Source: Takakia lepidozioides
Lineage: Eukaryota; Streptophyta; Takakiopsida; Takakiales; Takakiaceae
Assembly (NCBI GenBank): GCA_030704615.1
Contig: CM060733.1
Location: 53,692,001 to 53,756,000, forward strand
Length of the DNA: 64,000 nucleotides
Direction of reading: 5' to 3'
In this document: positions 8,461 through 20,260 of the stretch, one piece after another
Layout: the number at the start of each line of letters is the position of its first letter
How positions within the stretch are numbered: the stretch's first letter is position 1
The notes under the pieces: model-generated
What the model saw: only the letters and a program-made list of their open reading frames with translations
Databases searched by the model: none
Told to the model about the DNA's origin: nothing
Translations under genes and position numbers: made by a program

Positions 8461-10140
8461 TTAAGATTCTGGACGTCAGTCCAGAAGATGAGGCTGAAGA
8501 GGACGAAGGTTAGTGAATTATCTAGAGGCCAAGCCATAGGTCATTGAATTTCTAGCCTATGTAATTAGTTTTAAGGGGATTGTTTGCTTAGAAAATTACC
8601 TGAAAATAGGAATAGAGGTAATTAAATCTAATTTTTTTTTTTCCTATTTCCTAATTAGAAGAGCTTACCTAAGATAGTATTTTTCCCATTTTCTTTATTG
8701 AACTCTATTTCTAGAAAAGAGCTAGGAGCCCTAGAAATTAGCGGAAAATTGGGATGTTGTCCAGTAAAGAGCTTTTCTTCTAGGCTAGGATGTGCTTTCC
8801 CCACCGGATAGCGGGAACGTAGGCGACCCCTTTGCACACACGTGCGATCCGGGAAGCGTGTTTGTGAAGCGGCCCCGACCTAAGCGGCTTGCCTTTAACG
8901 CTTTGTAAAGTCTTCTGGAAGCAGTCACTCCAAGCGGAGAGGACCTCTCGAGAAAACTAACAGGCTCCGGGGTGAAGCCGTGTTAACGCGAATAAAGAAG
9001 TTTTGGAAGACAATTAGTTAGGAGTAAGTTTCGTAGGTCATATAAACAGTTTGCCCTGCAAGCGTGGGAGTTGGACCCCGCGTTTCGCTGGTAGTTTAGA
9101 TAGCGAGAGGAGTTCCCTCCATCGACCGCTGACCCTCCGCCAAGACTAGCGACACATCTCACAAGTGGGTGGTTCTTGAGCCTAACCCACCTCGTCGTCG
9201 GACTCTAGGCCCCGGATTGACGTCGTCTTTTTCCCCTTCGCGCGCAGCAAGGCTCGTCATATTAGTGGTGCGTTTGCCAGGAGTTCGGTAAGTTGCTACT
9301 AACGATAAATTAGTGGTTGGTTATTTTGCACTAACAAGGATTATTAAGGTTTGAAACGGTACGCCTTGAACCTAATTTTCCCCTGAATTTACGTGCATGT
9401 TTTGATTAGACGTAGGGGTAAGCCTTTACGATGATGTTCATGCCAGAATCGAAGCCTGGATAGAGGTTATGTCGGCAGAAGTATTTTCAAGATGACAACG
9501 GACTAAAGGTTGTAATGAGTGAGCAGGATGGTGGTGCCAGAGCCACGTGGCCCCTCCGAGTCCGAGCGATGGCACTCATCTTTTGAGTCTCGAGTCAGGG
9601 GGCTCTATTAGTGAATTTTCGGCATCCGATCAGGAGAGTGTGTGCGGACTTGGATGCACTGCTTATCTGCCGGACGATACGCCGACGGATTTTGGATATT
9701 GCTGAGGAAAACTGGAGTCTGTGGATAACTACCGGAGTTGGTGTCGTGTGCGTCACGGCCTGGAGCAATCCCATATCTTCATTCTTTTGCTTCTACACGC
9801 GATGGCCAGGGTGTTGTCAGCCGCCGTTGGATACCTTCACTTGAGGTCCGTAGTTGAGGCTCACCTCGCCTGGCAGTTGGCCTATTTGGACTGTTGTTCG
9901 GGGGGCTGCTATTTCATGAGCGGCATGAGCATAAGAGGAAAAAAAAAAAAAAACATGAGCGGACAATTGTGTGTCCACGGAAATAGGGTTAGGAGGCACG
10001 GAAATAGGGTCATTCAAAGCTGGAACGTGGCACCAGTGGACTCGTCATAGCAATGAAATGCAATATTTTATTGCAAATTTTGTGGCAAGCCACATCTATA
10101 CAAGTGTGTCATAACTGTCATAGCCGGAATGGGCACTACT
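8461..10140. other. Unassigned DNA with a possible LTR/primer-binding-site remnant
   Basis: At 9266-9283 the sequence TGGTGCGTTTGCCAGGAG, followed by TTCGGTAAG, resembles the primer-binding region of plant Tat/Athila-type elements, and TCGTCA lies a few bases upstream as a possible LTR end. Short frames at 9611-10050 have no recognisable family. I could not find a matching second LTR in the window. Confidence 0.3.
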
Positions 10141-10143
10141 CTC

Positions 10144-10704
10144 CTACACCCTCCGAGGAACTTGCCCCACCTTCCTCCTCATCACCCTCATCCCCCCCAT
10201 CCTCCGAGCTCTGAGATGCATCAGTTCCACTATGCCTCTAAAAAATACCGTCCTCTCCTCGGGGACTGTCCACCTCACCTCCTGGGAATCTTCTGCCTCT
10301 TCTCCCCCACTTTCCTCAGCAAAATCCAAGACAAATCTACGAGCCTGACGGGCTCTAATAGCTACTGCCTCCTCCCTCATCTTCATTTTCTTGAGGCTTG
10401 CCTCGTCTAAAATCTGGTGTACATGAGTAGGTTTGGAAGACCTCCTAATGGACACCGAAGCAAGTCGGGTAGCATAAGTAGAAAGGATGTAGTCCCTTTC
10501 TGGACTCGGCATGAAATCCCCCTTGGCAAAAAAATGCACGTTCCTCCTGCCCATGAACTGCGGTGTAGACGTCCTTCCTGTAATACTTGGCATCCTACAG
10601 TAAGAACAAATCCACTTCAAGAATGTCAATACCAGCAGAAGCAGAAATGGTCTTTCAATGAAATAAGAGAGCAAATGAAGGTGCCTCACGAAATCAGGAG
10701 GCAA
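10144..10704 (-). other. Unrecognised open frame, possibly a transposon protein remnant
   Basis: The 186-residue frame on the minus strand contains a basic, Met/Arg-rich stretch and an acidic segment (EESGGEEAEDSQE). The same frame extends upstream past a TGA into another acidic segment (about 10710-10800). I recognise no domain. The acidic/basic make-up and the repeat-rich setting suggest a decayed mobile-element ORF, but this is a guess. Confidence 0.3.
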
Positions 10705-10937
10705 CTTATAATGCGTCCACTCACTCGTAAACCGGGGGCTCCTCGGCCTCTATCCCAACTTGTACCTCCCCTTGCTCCTTCTCGGATTCTTCCTCATCCT
10801 CTATTAGAGGGCTGTCTGGGACTTGGACACTTTTATGGGATTTGTGGGGTACCCTTAATTTTTGCGCAGACTTACGATGGTAGACATAGACCAACAGAGG
10901 CCTTAGGGATGATAGACACAGACCTTAGGGGGTGGTA

Positions 10938-11145
10938 CACAGGGTTGCACAGTCAGTCACAGCCTTACATAGCCCGACAGAGCCTTACACAGTCTGTCAT
11001 AGTATATCACAGCCTATCACAATTAGTCACAGTCTATCGCAGCTCGCCACAGCTTTACACAGCCAGTCACAGCCGACACAGCCAGTCACAGCTCGGCACA
11101 GTCATAGCCCGACACAGCTTGGCACAGCCCGTCACAGCATACATA
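10938..11145 (+). repeat. 10-bp minisatellite (CACAGYCNGT-like)
   Basis: About 20 diverged units such as CACAGTCAGT, CACAGCCTTA and CACAGCCAGT follow each other with a mostly exact 10-base period. Three frames across it encode Ser/Gln/His-rich repeats that are a by-product of the period. Confidence 0.88.
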
Positions 11146-12215
11146 GGGAACGGTTATCATTGGCAGGGAACGATATCTGCAGAGGGAAAGTGCTTACTTC
11201 TTGGGTGACAGTTAGTTAGTTAGGCGGTTAGAACAGCTTGCAGATAAATTAAGCAGAGCAGGACATGGAGGGGACTTCTTGGAGGATACGGGGAGAGATC
11301 GGGACGGGGCCTTGGGGGAGAGTGAGGACGATCAGAAGCTGAGGAATGGAGAGCGCAGTGAAGAAGGGGGACACGAACTGTTGATGCTTGATTCATACAA
11401 GCTGTAGAGTTATACTGTAGAGCAGATTAGGGACACCATGGCTACGACCTGATACATAATAAATCTTAATCCGATACTTAGTCGATACAATCACACTGTG
11501 TAGAGAGACTTGAGTGAAGTTGTGGAATGAATGGATGAGTGAATGGAACCTGATAGATTACTGAAGCAATCTGATGATTAAGTATACACAGTAAGGTAAT
11601 TTGCTAACATGAAGGCAAGAAGAAATACAAACATGAAGCACAACCATGATACACTAGGTCATGACTGAATGTTCTGAGCAGGCTGAGTGCTTAGAGACAT
11701 CCAACTCTTCTATCTTGGAGTTCCCACCTCGGATAGCGAAGGGATGGGTGAGTAAAAGCCGCCTGACATCCTCCGAGGATGCCTCTTACTCTTGCGGCAG
11801 ACGTTCAGCTTTTAGGTACCCAAATATACGATGATGGTGAAGAGGAAGGAGAAATATGTTTAGAACAAATAAAACCAAAATATGATATAATATAAAAATG
11901 AAGGCGAAATTTCTACAAACATTTCCAAAATCTTATGTTGCTTGCAGTCAATTAGGCTCGCCCTCAAATGCCAACTTCTTGGCAGAGCCAGTCCCAGTCC
12001 GAACTGACTTGGGAACCCGGACAACTGGTGACTTGGTAGCAGCAGCAGTAGTCGCAGGACCTTGCACAAAGTCGTTGTCGGAGTCACTCCCTTTGGGCCC
12101 ATCCTGCGCCTCTTCTCGTGCCCTGGTGGTTTTCTGTTTTTTAGGGGTTACTGCAGTCCCCTGTTTCCGTGTCCTTTTCTTCTATCCTTTATTCTTCTCA
12201 TTCAACTTCCCATCA
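11146..12215. other. Unassigned intergenic DNA
   Basis: I see no gene family, repeat array or RNA gene here. The open frame that starts at 11898 only becomes recognisable downstream, where it overlaps the MULE transposase remnant. Confidence 0.5.
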
Positions 12216-15200
12216 ATGAAGATGAGCGAGAACCGGGTTGTTCACAACCTGTCCGACTCAGACGAGGTCATGGAAGTTCCAAGATTATCCTGGAGATCAG
12301 GCAAGTCCTCAATGGACATCAGCGGACGAGGGAGTCATATTCTCAGCACGAGGTCAGCAACTCGATCCATTCTTGAAATTCTGCGAGGGCTTCACATGGA
12401 GAGACACCGCTCGGAGCTGGCTGGGCTGGACTACAGCAAGTTTGCAATTAAATCCGTGACATGCCTTACCGCAGACGTTGACGACAATATCTTCTTTGAG
12501 TTCCCTCCTCGAACAGACTATTCGAGGGCGTCCGGAATGTTGACAGATATGGATAGGAAACATGGCGGTCATCCTTGGTGCGTCACCAAAACCACCAGCA
12601 TGAAGATGCTCGATGGTGTGCGGGCGCGCTACGGTGTTTCTCCCCAACTTGCTTCCACTTTAAATCCAGAGGTCACAGGAACGAGACGGATTGGACAGGC
12701 ACAGCTCATCAACCATTTCGAGCTCAGGAGAAGGTTCCAAACTCCACATTTAAATGTGCGCATTGCAAAGAACCACCACATTGCATGTCTGTTTGTAATG
12801 CCAAGCAATTCTATGTGTTGCACCGTTTCCCTGACCTCACACGAGCTTGCATACACGTTGGTTCCCATTGTCACAAATTGGCGAGGGGGAACTCGCGGGA
12901 GGCTGCCCACGAGGCAAAGCAGCTCATTCAGGAGGAGGTTAAGTTGAGACCTGGTGCCAAACCCAAACAGATACAGCTGCAGACCGCCCATAAGATGGCA
13001 TTGGCCAAAATTATGTCGGAAGATGGCTCCGACAGAGTTCCTCTCGATGAGAAGGAAATGGAGGCATTGCTGGAGTCAGTATCCCACGTCTGTTCACCGA
13101 ATGTCCGAAACCACATTGTCTCCTGCAAACAAAGAATTGGGCGAGGCTCGGATATGCACTCCATTCTGGAGGTGAAGCGACGATGTGGATATGACTACAT
13201 TCATGGAAGTAGATTTCCAAGACAAGGGACTGAGGCAAATCGTTGTTTCGTATTCAAAATGTCCACGTGTGGGCCTGGCAGCGGCGTGGAACTGGTCCAC
13301 CGGATGACGAGTGGGGACTTGTCAAACAGTTGGGTCATGTTCGACCATATCAAGCGAATTACAAATCACTAGTGGGTGACAATGGGTGCACATGTCTACG
13401 ACACCCACTGCAGGATGCTAATGACAATTGTTATTTGTGAGATGAAGATGCTTCTTTGGCAGGGAATAAACGAACAGATGGCCAGGGCGGGATGCCCCCG
13501 CCCAATTTCCGTGGTTTCATGGCGGACAACGCACAAGCAAATTGGGCTGCCATCCGAAGGGTGTACGGGGAAGACCCCAATGTTCTGATGGAAGACAATG
13601 AGAGATCTTGTGGGTTCCATTTTTTGCAGAGCTTGTCGCAGTACACAACTAGGCTCGTGGTGCCAGATTTCAAAGAGGAGCACCGTTCCATGTGTCTTGC
13701 GTGGAAGGGTGCTCCCACCTTGGATGATGCAGAGACACAGTTTGCATGTATACGGGCTTGGTGGACAACGTCAGGTGCTGTAAAGAAATCAGACGAGGGA
13801 GCAATGGTCAGTTGGCTAGCATGGTGGCATTATCGTTTCCTCCAGTTCGGCGACTATATGCGGGAGGTGAGTTGGACGAATTCACGTCCCATTGAATATT
13901 ATGCTAGTCATTATTTGTAACTTACTTGTAACCTCAGTATGTGCATGTGCAGGAAATGTGTCTGGACTCCAACACCGACATGCCGACAACAAACATGGCC
14001 GAATCAGTACATTCTTCCTGGCGTGCCTCCTCTGCGGCGCATCTGGTGGACATCCTCACTGCCACAACGGAGGACATTGTGAGGTCAATTATGCAGCAAT
14101 GCAGGTACAACGAGTTCTTGAAAGGGAAACAGTGGGGCTTGGGGCCGGACAGGCAGGAAATGCTGATGCGGACTGCCTCCAGATCGAAGAATCCTCGAAA
14201 GTGGGCGGCAGCCTTGCGAGAGGGCCTTCGAGACATGCCATTGCTTCGAAGAGGCCAACACTCGAAATGAGATGTTCACACCCGTCCAGTGAGACGAAGA
14301 CTTGATGAGGCACCTGGCGGAAAAGAGGATTCCTGGCGAGCTGACAAGAATATTCGCACGCTCCCTCGTGGTCCCGTGATGTTGCCCGAGGAGGTCTCGT
14401 CGAGCATTGCAAGTCCTGCACGTTCAAGATCGCCATCTCCTTTGAGCACATGGCACGTACCCGAGGAACATAACGTGCCATCTGTAGTAACGCAGTACAA
14501 CATACCCATTGTGGATACAAGAGTGTCGGAGTCACAGTGGAGAATTGCAATGACATTGCCGATATTTCAAGGGAAGTGCTGCGCCATCTGAGTGGATACA
14601 AACCACGCTGTGGTGAGATGATTCAGAGGAACCCACATGGTGCTATACTTGCACCTTGTTTCAGCGGCAGATTTTTTACTCCCACATTTTCTCACGCCAC
14701 AATGCAGACGTTTTGGTTTTGTAGGCACGACATAATGACTTATGTATTTGGCAAGCCCAAGTACGGGATTCAGGGAATGTCGGAGCCTCCGGGCGTCTGG
14801 CCGTTGCAACCTCTCTCAGAATGAGGTGGATGCTCTTTCTGCAGCGGGATTTCGAATGGTGCAACGCACAGACGTCCCGGCCCACCCATTTCCAATTCCT
14901 CAGACCCAGCCATTCCAGACTGCTTGGTCCAGTAGAGACGGATTGGACAATTCTGCACATCCCACAATGCGATTCGGAAGAGTGAACAGACGACACCATC
15001 CCAACAAGTTGAATGAGACTCGGATTGCCAATCCCCTTGGGATGGCTTGCACTATTCAGAGCTCCGTGGACGTACCCCCACCCGGCCTTGGGCGTGTTTA
15101 TCGGATGGCAACGGCCAGCTCAGCTATACGCGACGACGTATACACAATTACAATCGGAGTGGAGCCGACCTGCAATTGTACGGACTTCTCATTGATGGAA

Positions 15201-15359
15201 GCAAAGAAGGGGTCAAAGTATTATCCAATCAAGTATCTATATTACATTTACCTGAAGAGGTTGAGGATGAACTTGACTATTGATGACTTTGTTCATGCAC
15301 CAGCGTTGAGCGTGAACGAGCTGCACAAACTCCTCCGCCGGGATTCCAGAAATCATTGA
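12216..15359 (+). pseudogene. MULE-type transposase with SWIM-like C-terminus, broken
   Basis: Fragments of one transposase lie in order but in changing frames. A Cys/His-rich N-terminal part (FKCAHC, CIHVGSHCHKL) is at about 12740-12890. The core has DHIKR and VYDTHCRML near 13345-13410, MADNAQANW near 13520, and CGFHFLQSL near 13610. TTNMAESVHSSW near 13990 is the conserved Asn/Glu box, and a SWIM-like CNC near 15170 lies close to the end. Stops and shifts include TAG at 13370 and a shift at a C-rich run near 13495. A good GT-AG intron fits at 13867-13952, which joins GREV-type sequence to MCLDSNT in frame. Mutator-like transposases cut and paste their own DNA. I found no terminal inverted repeats. 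Confidence 0.8.
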
Positions 15360-15749
15360 TGGGGCAAAGAGAATCCACCATATGGATATTTGCAATTGCA
15401 TTTTTATACATTAGACTTTGTTTTGCAGTGTAATGAAATGCACCCCAAAAGTCCTGGAATGAGATAGACAATATTAAAATAATCTCTTTCAAACACTATG
15501 GACTTCAGGATATCCGTTGACGTCCAGTGGCAATTCAATGTCGAAACAGAATCCATAATAGGATGGCGGCAGGAAAAATTTGCATATCTTCCAGAAAACT
15601 GAGTTCCAACAATAGCAGTTGTGGGGGCCATTTCTGGAAAAATGGCGCCGAATTTCCAGTTACATGCCCAGAACTGCCCAACATCATCTGTGCAATCCCC
15701 GGCACCATGTACCAAAATTCGGCGCCACATTTCCAAATTTTGGGCTAAT

Positions 15750-16276
15750 ACACCTGCCATGTCGAACTTCACCCCTTCCCCCATCATTTGCTTTCAGGTC
15801 TCCAAAGCCCCATCCGGCGCCCCTGCTCTACATACCCTGCAAGCATCGCGTTCCACGACACCACATCTCATTCAGCCATAGTGTTGAACACGCCCTTGGC
15901 ATCCTCAATGCTATCACAGTTGGCATACATGGCCACCAGAGCAGTGTTCAGGATGATATCAGGTACAATTGCAGATTTGATCATGTCACCAGGGATCTCT
16001 TTGCCTTTTTTCAGGGCTGCCAGACACTCTGTAAACGCACACAAACCTTATGTCGGCGGCCTTCACCCCTTCCCCCATCATTTGCTCATACGTTGCAGCC
16101 TCCATCCCGCACCCTTGCTGTGCAAACCCTGCAAGCATCACACTCCACGACACCACATCTCGTTCAGCCATAGTGTTGAACACTCCCTTGGCATCCTCGA
16201 TGCACCCACATTTGGCATACATGTCCACCAAGGCAAGTGTAGTGTTCAGAATGACATCTGGTAATCTGACAGACAT
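15750..16276 (-). pseudogene. PPR gene fragment
   Basis: The minus strand encodes LVDMYAKCGCIEDAKGVF and RDVVSWSVMLAGFAQQGCG, the same P-L-S repeat style as the intact PPR-DYW gene at 27534-30077. A second, more decayed copy of the same repeat lies at about 15750-15960. There is no start, no E or DYW domain, and several stops. Confidence 0.88.
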
Positions 16277-16325
16277 TCACCTTTTAGAATTGTTCCAGCA
16301 AATGCCCCAACCTTACTGACTTAGA

Positions 16326-16520
16326 GGCTGTATGTCCAAAGCCATGTCCGTTTCCAGAAAATTGTCTGATGAAAATGAAGTTAGGCAAAAAACTTCCCTG
16401 GACTTGTTTCCAGTCTGTGACATGGGGGAGGACATCGTGGATGACCTCAAGGGTTTACCCACTCTCGGCACCAGACTGAAATTTAAACTAAGGGCAGGAA
16501 TCCTACCTTTGAATAGCAAA
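16326..16520 (+). mobile_element. Fragment of a dispersed repeat (probable LINE 3' region)
   Basis: The sequence encoding SKAMSVSRKLSDENEVRQKTS and CDMGEDIVDDLKGLPTLGTRL closely matches the segment at 26819-27005, which follows a LINE reverse-transcriptase fragment, and more loosely 63690-63835. Confidence 0.65.
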
Positions 16521-17462
16521 CAGAAGCAGAGAGGAAAGGGAGAGTGCAATTGCACCCAACTCAACTTATCACACTAGTTCCTATGGTCGCATCTGCTACA
16601 CTCTATAATCTGACATGCATTCACCTTTTTGCCTCGGTTGTCCCACCAGTTACTAGGGCCAGAAAAGTATTCATCCCACAGCTTCTTCTCATATCTATTA
16701 CCTGTTTTTGGATACTTTCCTGTTGTCACATTGGCAGTATCATGTCAAAGTTCCAAACAATATTCACTCAACCAGCTAACTTACAAAATTCAATATGGAA
16801 ATTTAAGGCCAACTCTGATAAGAAGAAAAAACAAGGTGAAATGTGTTGGAGAAGGTGCCTTCATTAGCAGCGCCTGATTTTATCCATTGTGCTGCTGCTG
16901 CTGCGGCTTCCAGTTGACCATCTGTTTCTTGTAGCTATCCTTCCACAGGGAATCATAGGTAATCTGGAGCTTGAAATCCGGGCCTCTTGGATGAATCTGG
17001 ACCCATAATCTATCCCTACACTCCTTCAGCTATCCATGCATGTGTACAAATCGTCAATACATCCTCAGCCTTGCTGCAACTAGCAGCTAACACTGACGCC
17101 CTAACCCTACCTACAATAACATGTCAAAATCATTCCAAACCCACCATAGATCCACCAACGAGCTTCTCCTCATCTATGTTATATATTTCTGGATATTTTC
17201 CTGCTGCTACATCGGCAGTAACTTGTCAAAGTCACTCCTAACCACCACAGATCCACCCAATGAGCTAACTTACAGAATTCAATATGCATCTTAGGGCCGA
17301 GTCTGATGAGAGGGTAAAACAGACAGAAATAGGTTGAAGAAGAAGGTGCCTTCACCACATTGTCGACCTTGACCTTGTGTCATGACCCATGGAGGGTTTG
17401 AATGACCATGAACCCAAACAGACCTCTTGTGTGTGTGCTGCTTGTGGCTGTAGTCAGGTAAT
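16521..17462. repeat. Unassigned DNA with a diverged direct repeat
   Basis: About 110 bases at 16756-16863 recur in diverged form at 17236-17353 (both have GAGCTAACTTACA-like sequence and end GAAGGTGCCTTCA). No gene is visible. Confidence 0.55.
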
Positions 17463-17741
17463 GTCGGATTGGTCCATGAGAACCACCACGGTGCAGCTGA
17501 GCGAGCAGAGATTGAAACACGACCAGCTAAGACCAAGCTGACTCTCCCAAGAACCTTGTAAACATCAGCAATGACTTAAGTGTGCAACAACGATATGGCT
17601 TAGTGGGGCTTAGTGCTTGAGGGAAAAAAAAAAAACGTCGGATTGGTCCATGAGAACCACCATGGTGCAGCTGAGCGAGCAGAGATTGAAACACGACCTG
17701 CTAAGACCAAGTTGACTCTCCCAAGAACCTTGTAAACATCA
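17463..17741 (+). repeat. Direct repeat of about 105 bp, two copies
   Basis: Copies at 17463-17567 and 17637-17741 both begin GTCGGATTGGTCCATGAGAA and end CCTTGTAAACATCAG with only a few differences. They are separated by about 70 bases that end in a poly-A run. Confidence 0.9.
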
Positions 17742-17858
17742 GGAAGAATACCAAATCATGGTACTAACAGGAGCCAAAAGCCCACATTTGCAGGATGGAC
17801 AAACTTCTTCACATCCTACATTAAGAAAAAACCACACCTTGCGATTGCGATTGTCCAT

Positions 17859-18263
17859 TTGCATCTTGTGGTAGATCACTTGTCACGCCTACCAACAGGA
17901 GAGCCCGCCACGGGAGTAGACAACCAACTACCTGATGCGAGTCTATTTGCAGTGGAGGTGCAAGGAAGTGCAGATGATTGGTTAGATTGGCAGTGGCCAA
18001 TCAGATACTACCTTACTCATGGTCAATGCCCATCCAGTTATGGGAAGGAACAGAGGAAGAGAATAGCTATCAAGGCTTTACCCTACACTATGATAGGTGG
18101 CAGATTGTATAAGCTAGGACCTGATGGAGTTCTTAAACGATGCTTGTACCACCATGAAGTAAATAAAGTTTTGGAAGAAGTGCATAAAGGTAGACAGACT
18201 AGACATCTTATCTACCGCGGACTGTCACCTACACAAATGATGTCTTGGCCTACTCATAGTTAA
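17859..18263 (+). pseudogene. Ty3/gypsy pol fragment (RNase H end to integrase zinc finger)
   Basis: The 134-residue frame starts with VVDHLSRLPTGEP, the signature at the end of Ty3 RNase H, and continues through a linker to LYHHEVNKVLEEVHKG, the start of the integrase HHCC finger. The rest of pol is missing. The sequence differs from both larger elements in the window, so it comes from a third Ty3 family. Confidence 0.85.
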
Positions 18264-20024
18264 CCACGTATTGGTTCAGCTATGCATGGTTACCCTCCAT
18301 GAGCCCAATAGTAGACCGTCTCATTTTTAGAAAATTGTATATGTGCCACGCCACACCCAATAGGTCTACTTTCAATTTAGACATGTCAGTAGCTCTATAA
18401 ATGTAGAAGAAACCATCTCCAAATTTTTAGATCCACAGAAGTTACGATGATTTTTCCATATCTGTGAAACTCGATTCGCATTCTTTAGACAATTAAGGTT
18501 TCAACATCCAACGAAATTATAAAGCCTACTATTGAACACATTATGGATATTGACATTTTGTATAGTATTCATGGTTGTGTTTTTTAAATGGGCCGTGCAC
18601 GCACATAGCTCATCAAAAAGTTGTGCATAGAATGCGGAAAATGACATGCAGAGGGCCCCCTCCACCCCTTTTCATATACCATCTCAACGAGGAACCATCT
18701 CATGCGACATTGAACTCACCTTGCCAATGGACTTCTCAATGGAAACAAAATACTCTCTGTATGTCCATCCATGACAATTGGAAGTGGCTGTATTTACGTT
18801 GGCTTTGTGTAGAGTCTTCTCTCTACTGTCTTTTGGATTTATCATTAAGATAATATAACATATCCATTAGGTGTACAATCAACTCCGCATGTGATAGGAA
18901 CATTTAGATCTTTAGTACCAAGTTCCATGGGCACTCCCAATTGCCTCTATGTCAATCGCCCCAAGGTTTAAAGAGACGCTACTGGTTTAGATAAAATAAT
19001 CTCTAAGGGGTGCCCCCACTGAATTGCGCTTTGCTAAGGTGCACAAAAAAGACACAAGGGGTGATCGAAATTGAGTTTTTGTGGCACTTTGCTGACCAGT
19101 TTGTCTTTTCCTATAGCGAGACCCGCAACCTGTGTGTGTGTGTGTATATACATATATATATATATGATGCATCTCGAAATGAGCGTAAACTATGGTGTCT
19201 CTTGACACCGAAGGACTACTATTGCAACCTTAGAGAATGTTATTGTTTTGCTTCGGGATGAAAAGACACCACGATTTACGCTTCCTTCAGGAGCCGTTAT
19301 ATATTACATTATTATTTTGCATCCAAAGTAAGAAGAGATATTAGGAAAGGGAATGATTTTTGAGACTTTATAAAAAAATTAAATTATCACTTACTATGTC
19401 ATGGGTCCACATAACAATTGGTGCCATGATTTAAGGGGGATGAGTGGAAAGCTGTCCGTGGAAACACCCCCTCACGATTTTAAGGGGAGATTCCCTCTTG
19501 GGCTACCGCCTTTGGCTTCGTGCTCCCACATATCCAGGAAGGCCCGATATGAGGGGTCTTCTCTTGTGTATAGAAACTCATTTTTTTCCTTATCTTTCTT
19601 GATTGTCTACCATATATAACTTTAAAAGATTCATAATTGTTATAAAGATATGTTGTATAATTCTTGGCATAAAGATACACTACGAATTTTTTTGAGGTTC
19701 CTTACGCATAGGCAATGCACTGTAAGTCCATCCAGAATAATTTTAGCCACACATGATAGGGCAATCCCACTAAGTGGCTCTGAGTTACACTGGCTACAGC
19801 CGGAGTCTCTATAACGCATAAAAACAGATTTTTCCATCCAATTACCGTCCTTCTAACTGCCCCTCCATACATGAGTGACCTTCCATGCGGCTGCTGGGAA
19901 AAATGACAGTGCCCACAAAACTTGTCTTGAAGATACATGTTTTTTGCGCCTCCATGAAAGAGGCAATTCTGTGGAATCACCCCTTAGAGAATATCCTAAT
20001 TAGACCAACAGGGTTGCTTTAAAC
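18264..20024. other. Unassigned intergenic DNA with a microsatellite
   Basis: I see no gene. A (TG)n(TA)n microsatellite lies at about 19130-19165. Confidence 0.5.
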
Positions 20025-20260
20025 CTGAGCTGTCGCTCCGTGGGGGACAGTACCCGCAAAGAGGCTCTTATTTACACTAATACTCTCTCCCCCCCACTCC
20101 AGGGCCTTTTATGGGGAAAATAAACCCCCTTCCGCTGCCATGAAAGGCAAATATTCCCAGAGTCCAAGGCAGAGAGAGACAGCACACCGGGGTTTGAACC
20201 CCAGATTGCACATGCCAATGCGGTGTGTCTGAATGGCTCAGATCCGTCGACGAAGATATG
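20025..20260 (-). repeat. Possible tRNA-derived SINE
   Basis: Read on the minus strand, GGGGTTCAAACCCC matches a pol III B box, with a weak A-box-like TGAGCCATTCAG about 50 bases upstream. The far end shares GAGCTGTCGCTCC with the clear SINE copies near 48110 and 58800, but in the opposite sense to the promoter, so the assignment is weak. Confidence 0.35.

Noticed and set aside
10417-11208. Open frame of 263 codons
   Set aside because: Much of it is the 10-bp minisatellite read in one frame, and the rest is opposite the acidic frame on the minus strand; no domain is seen.
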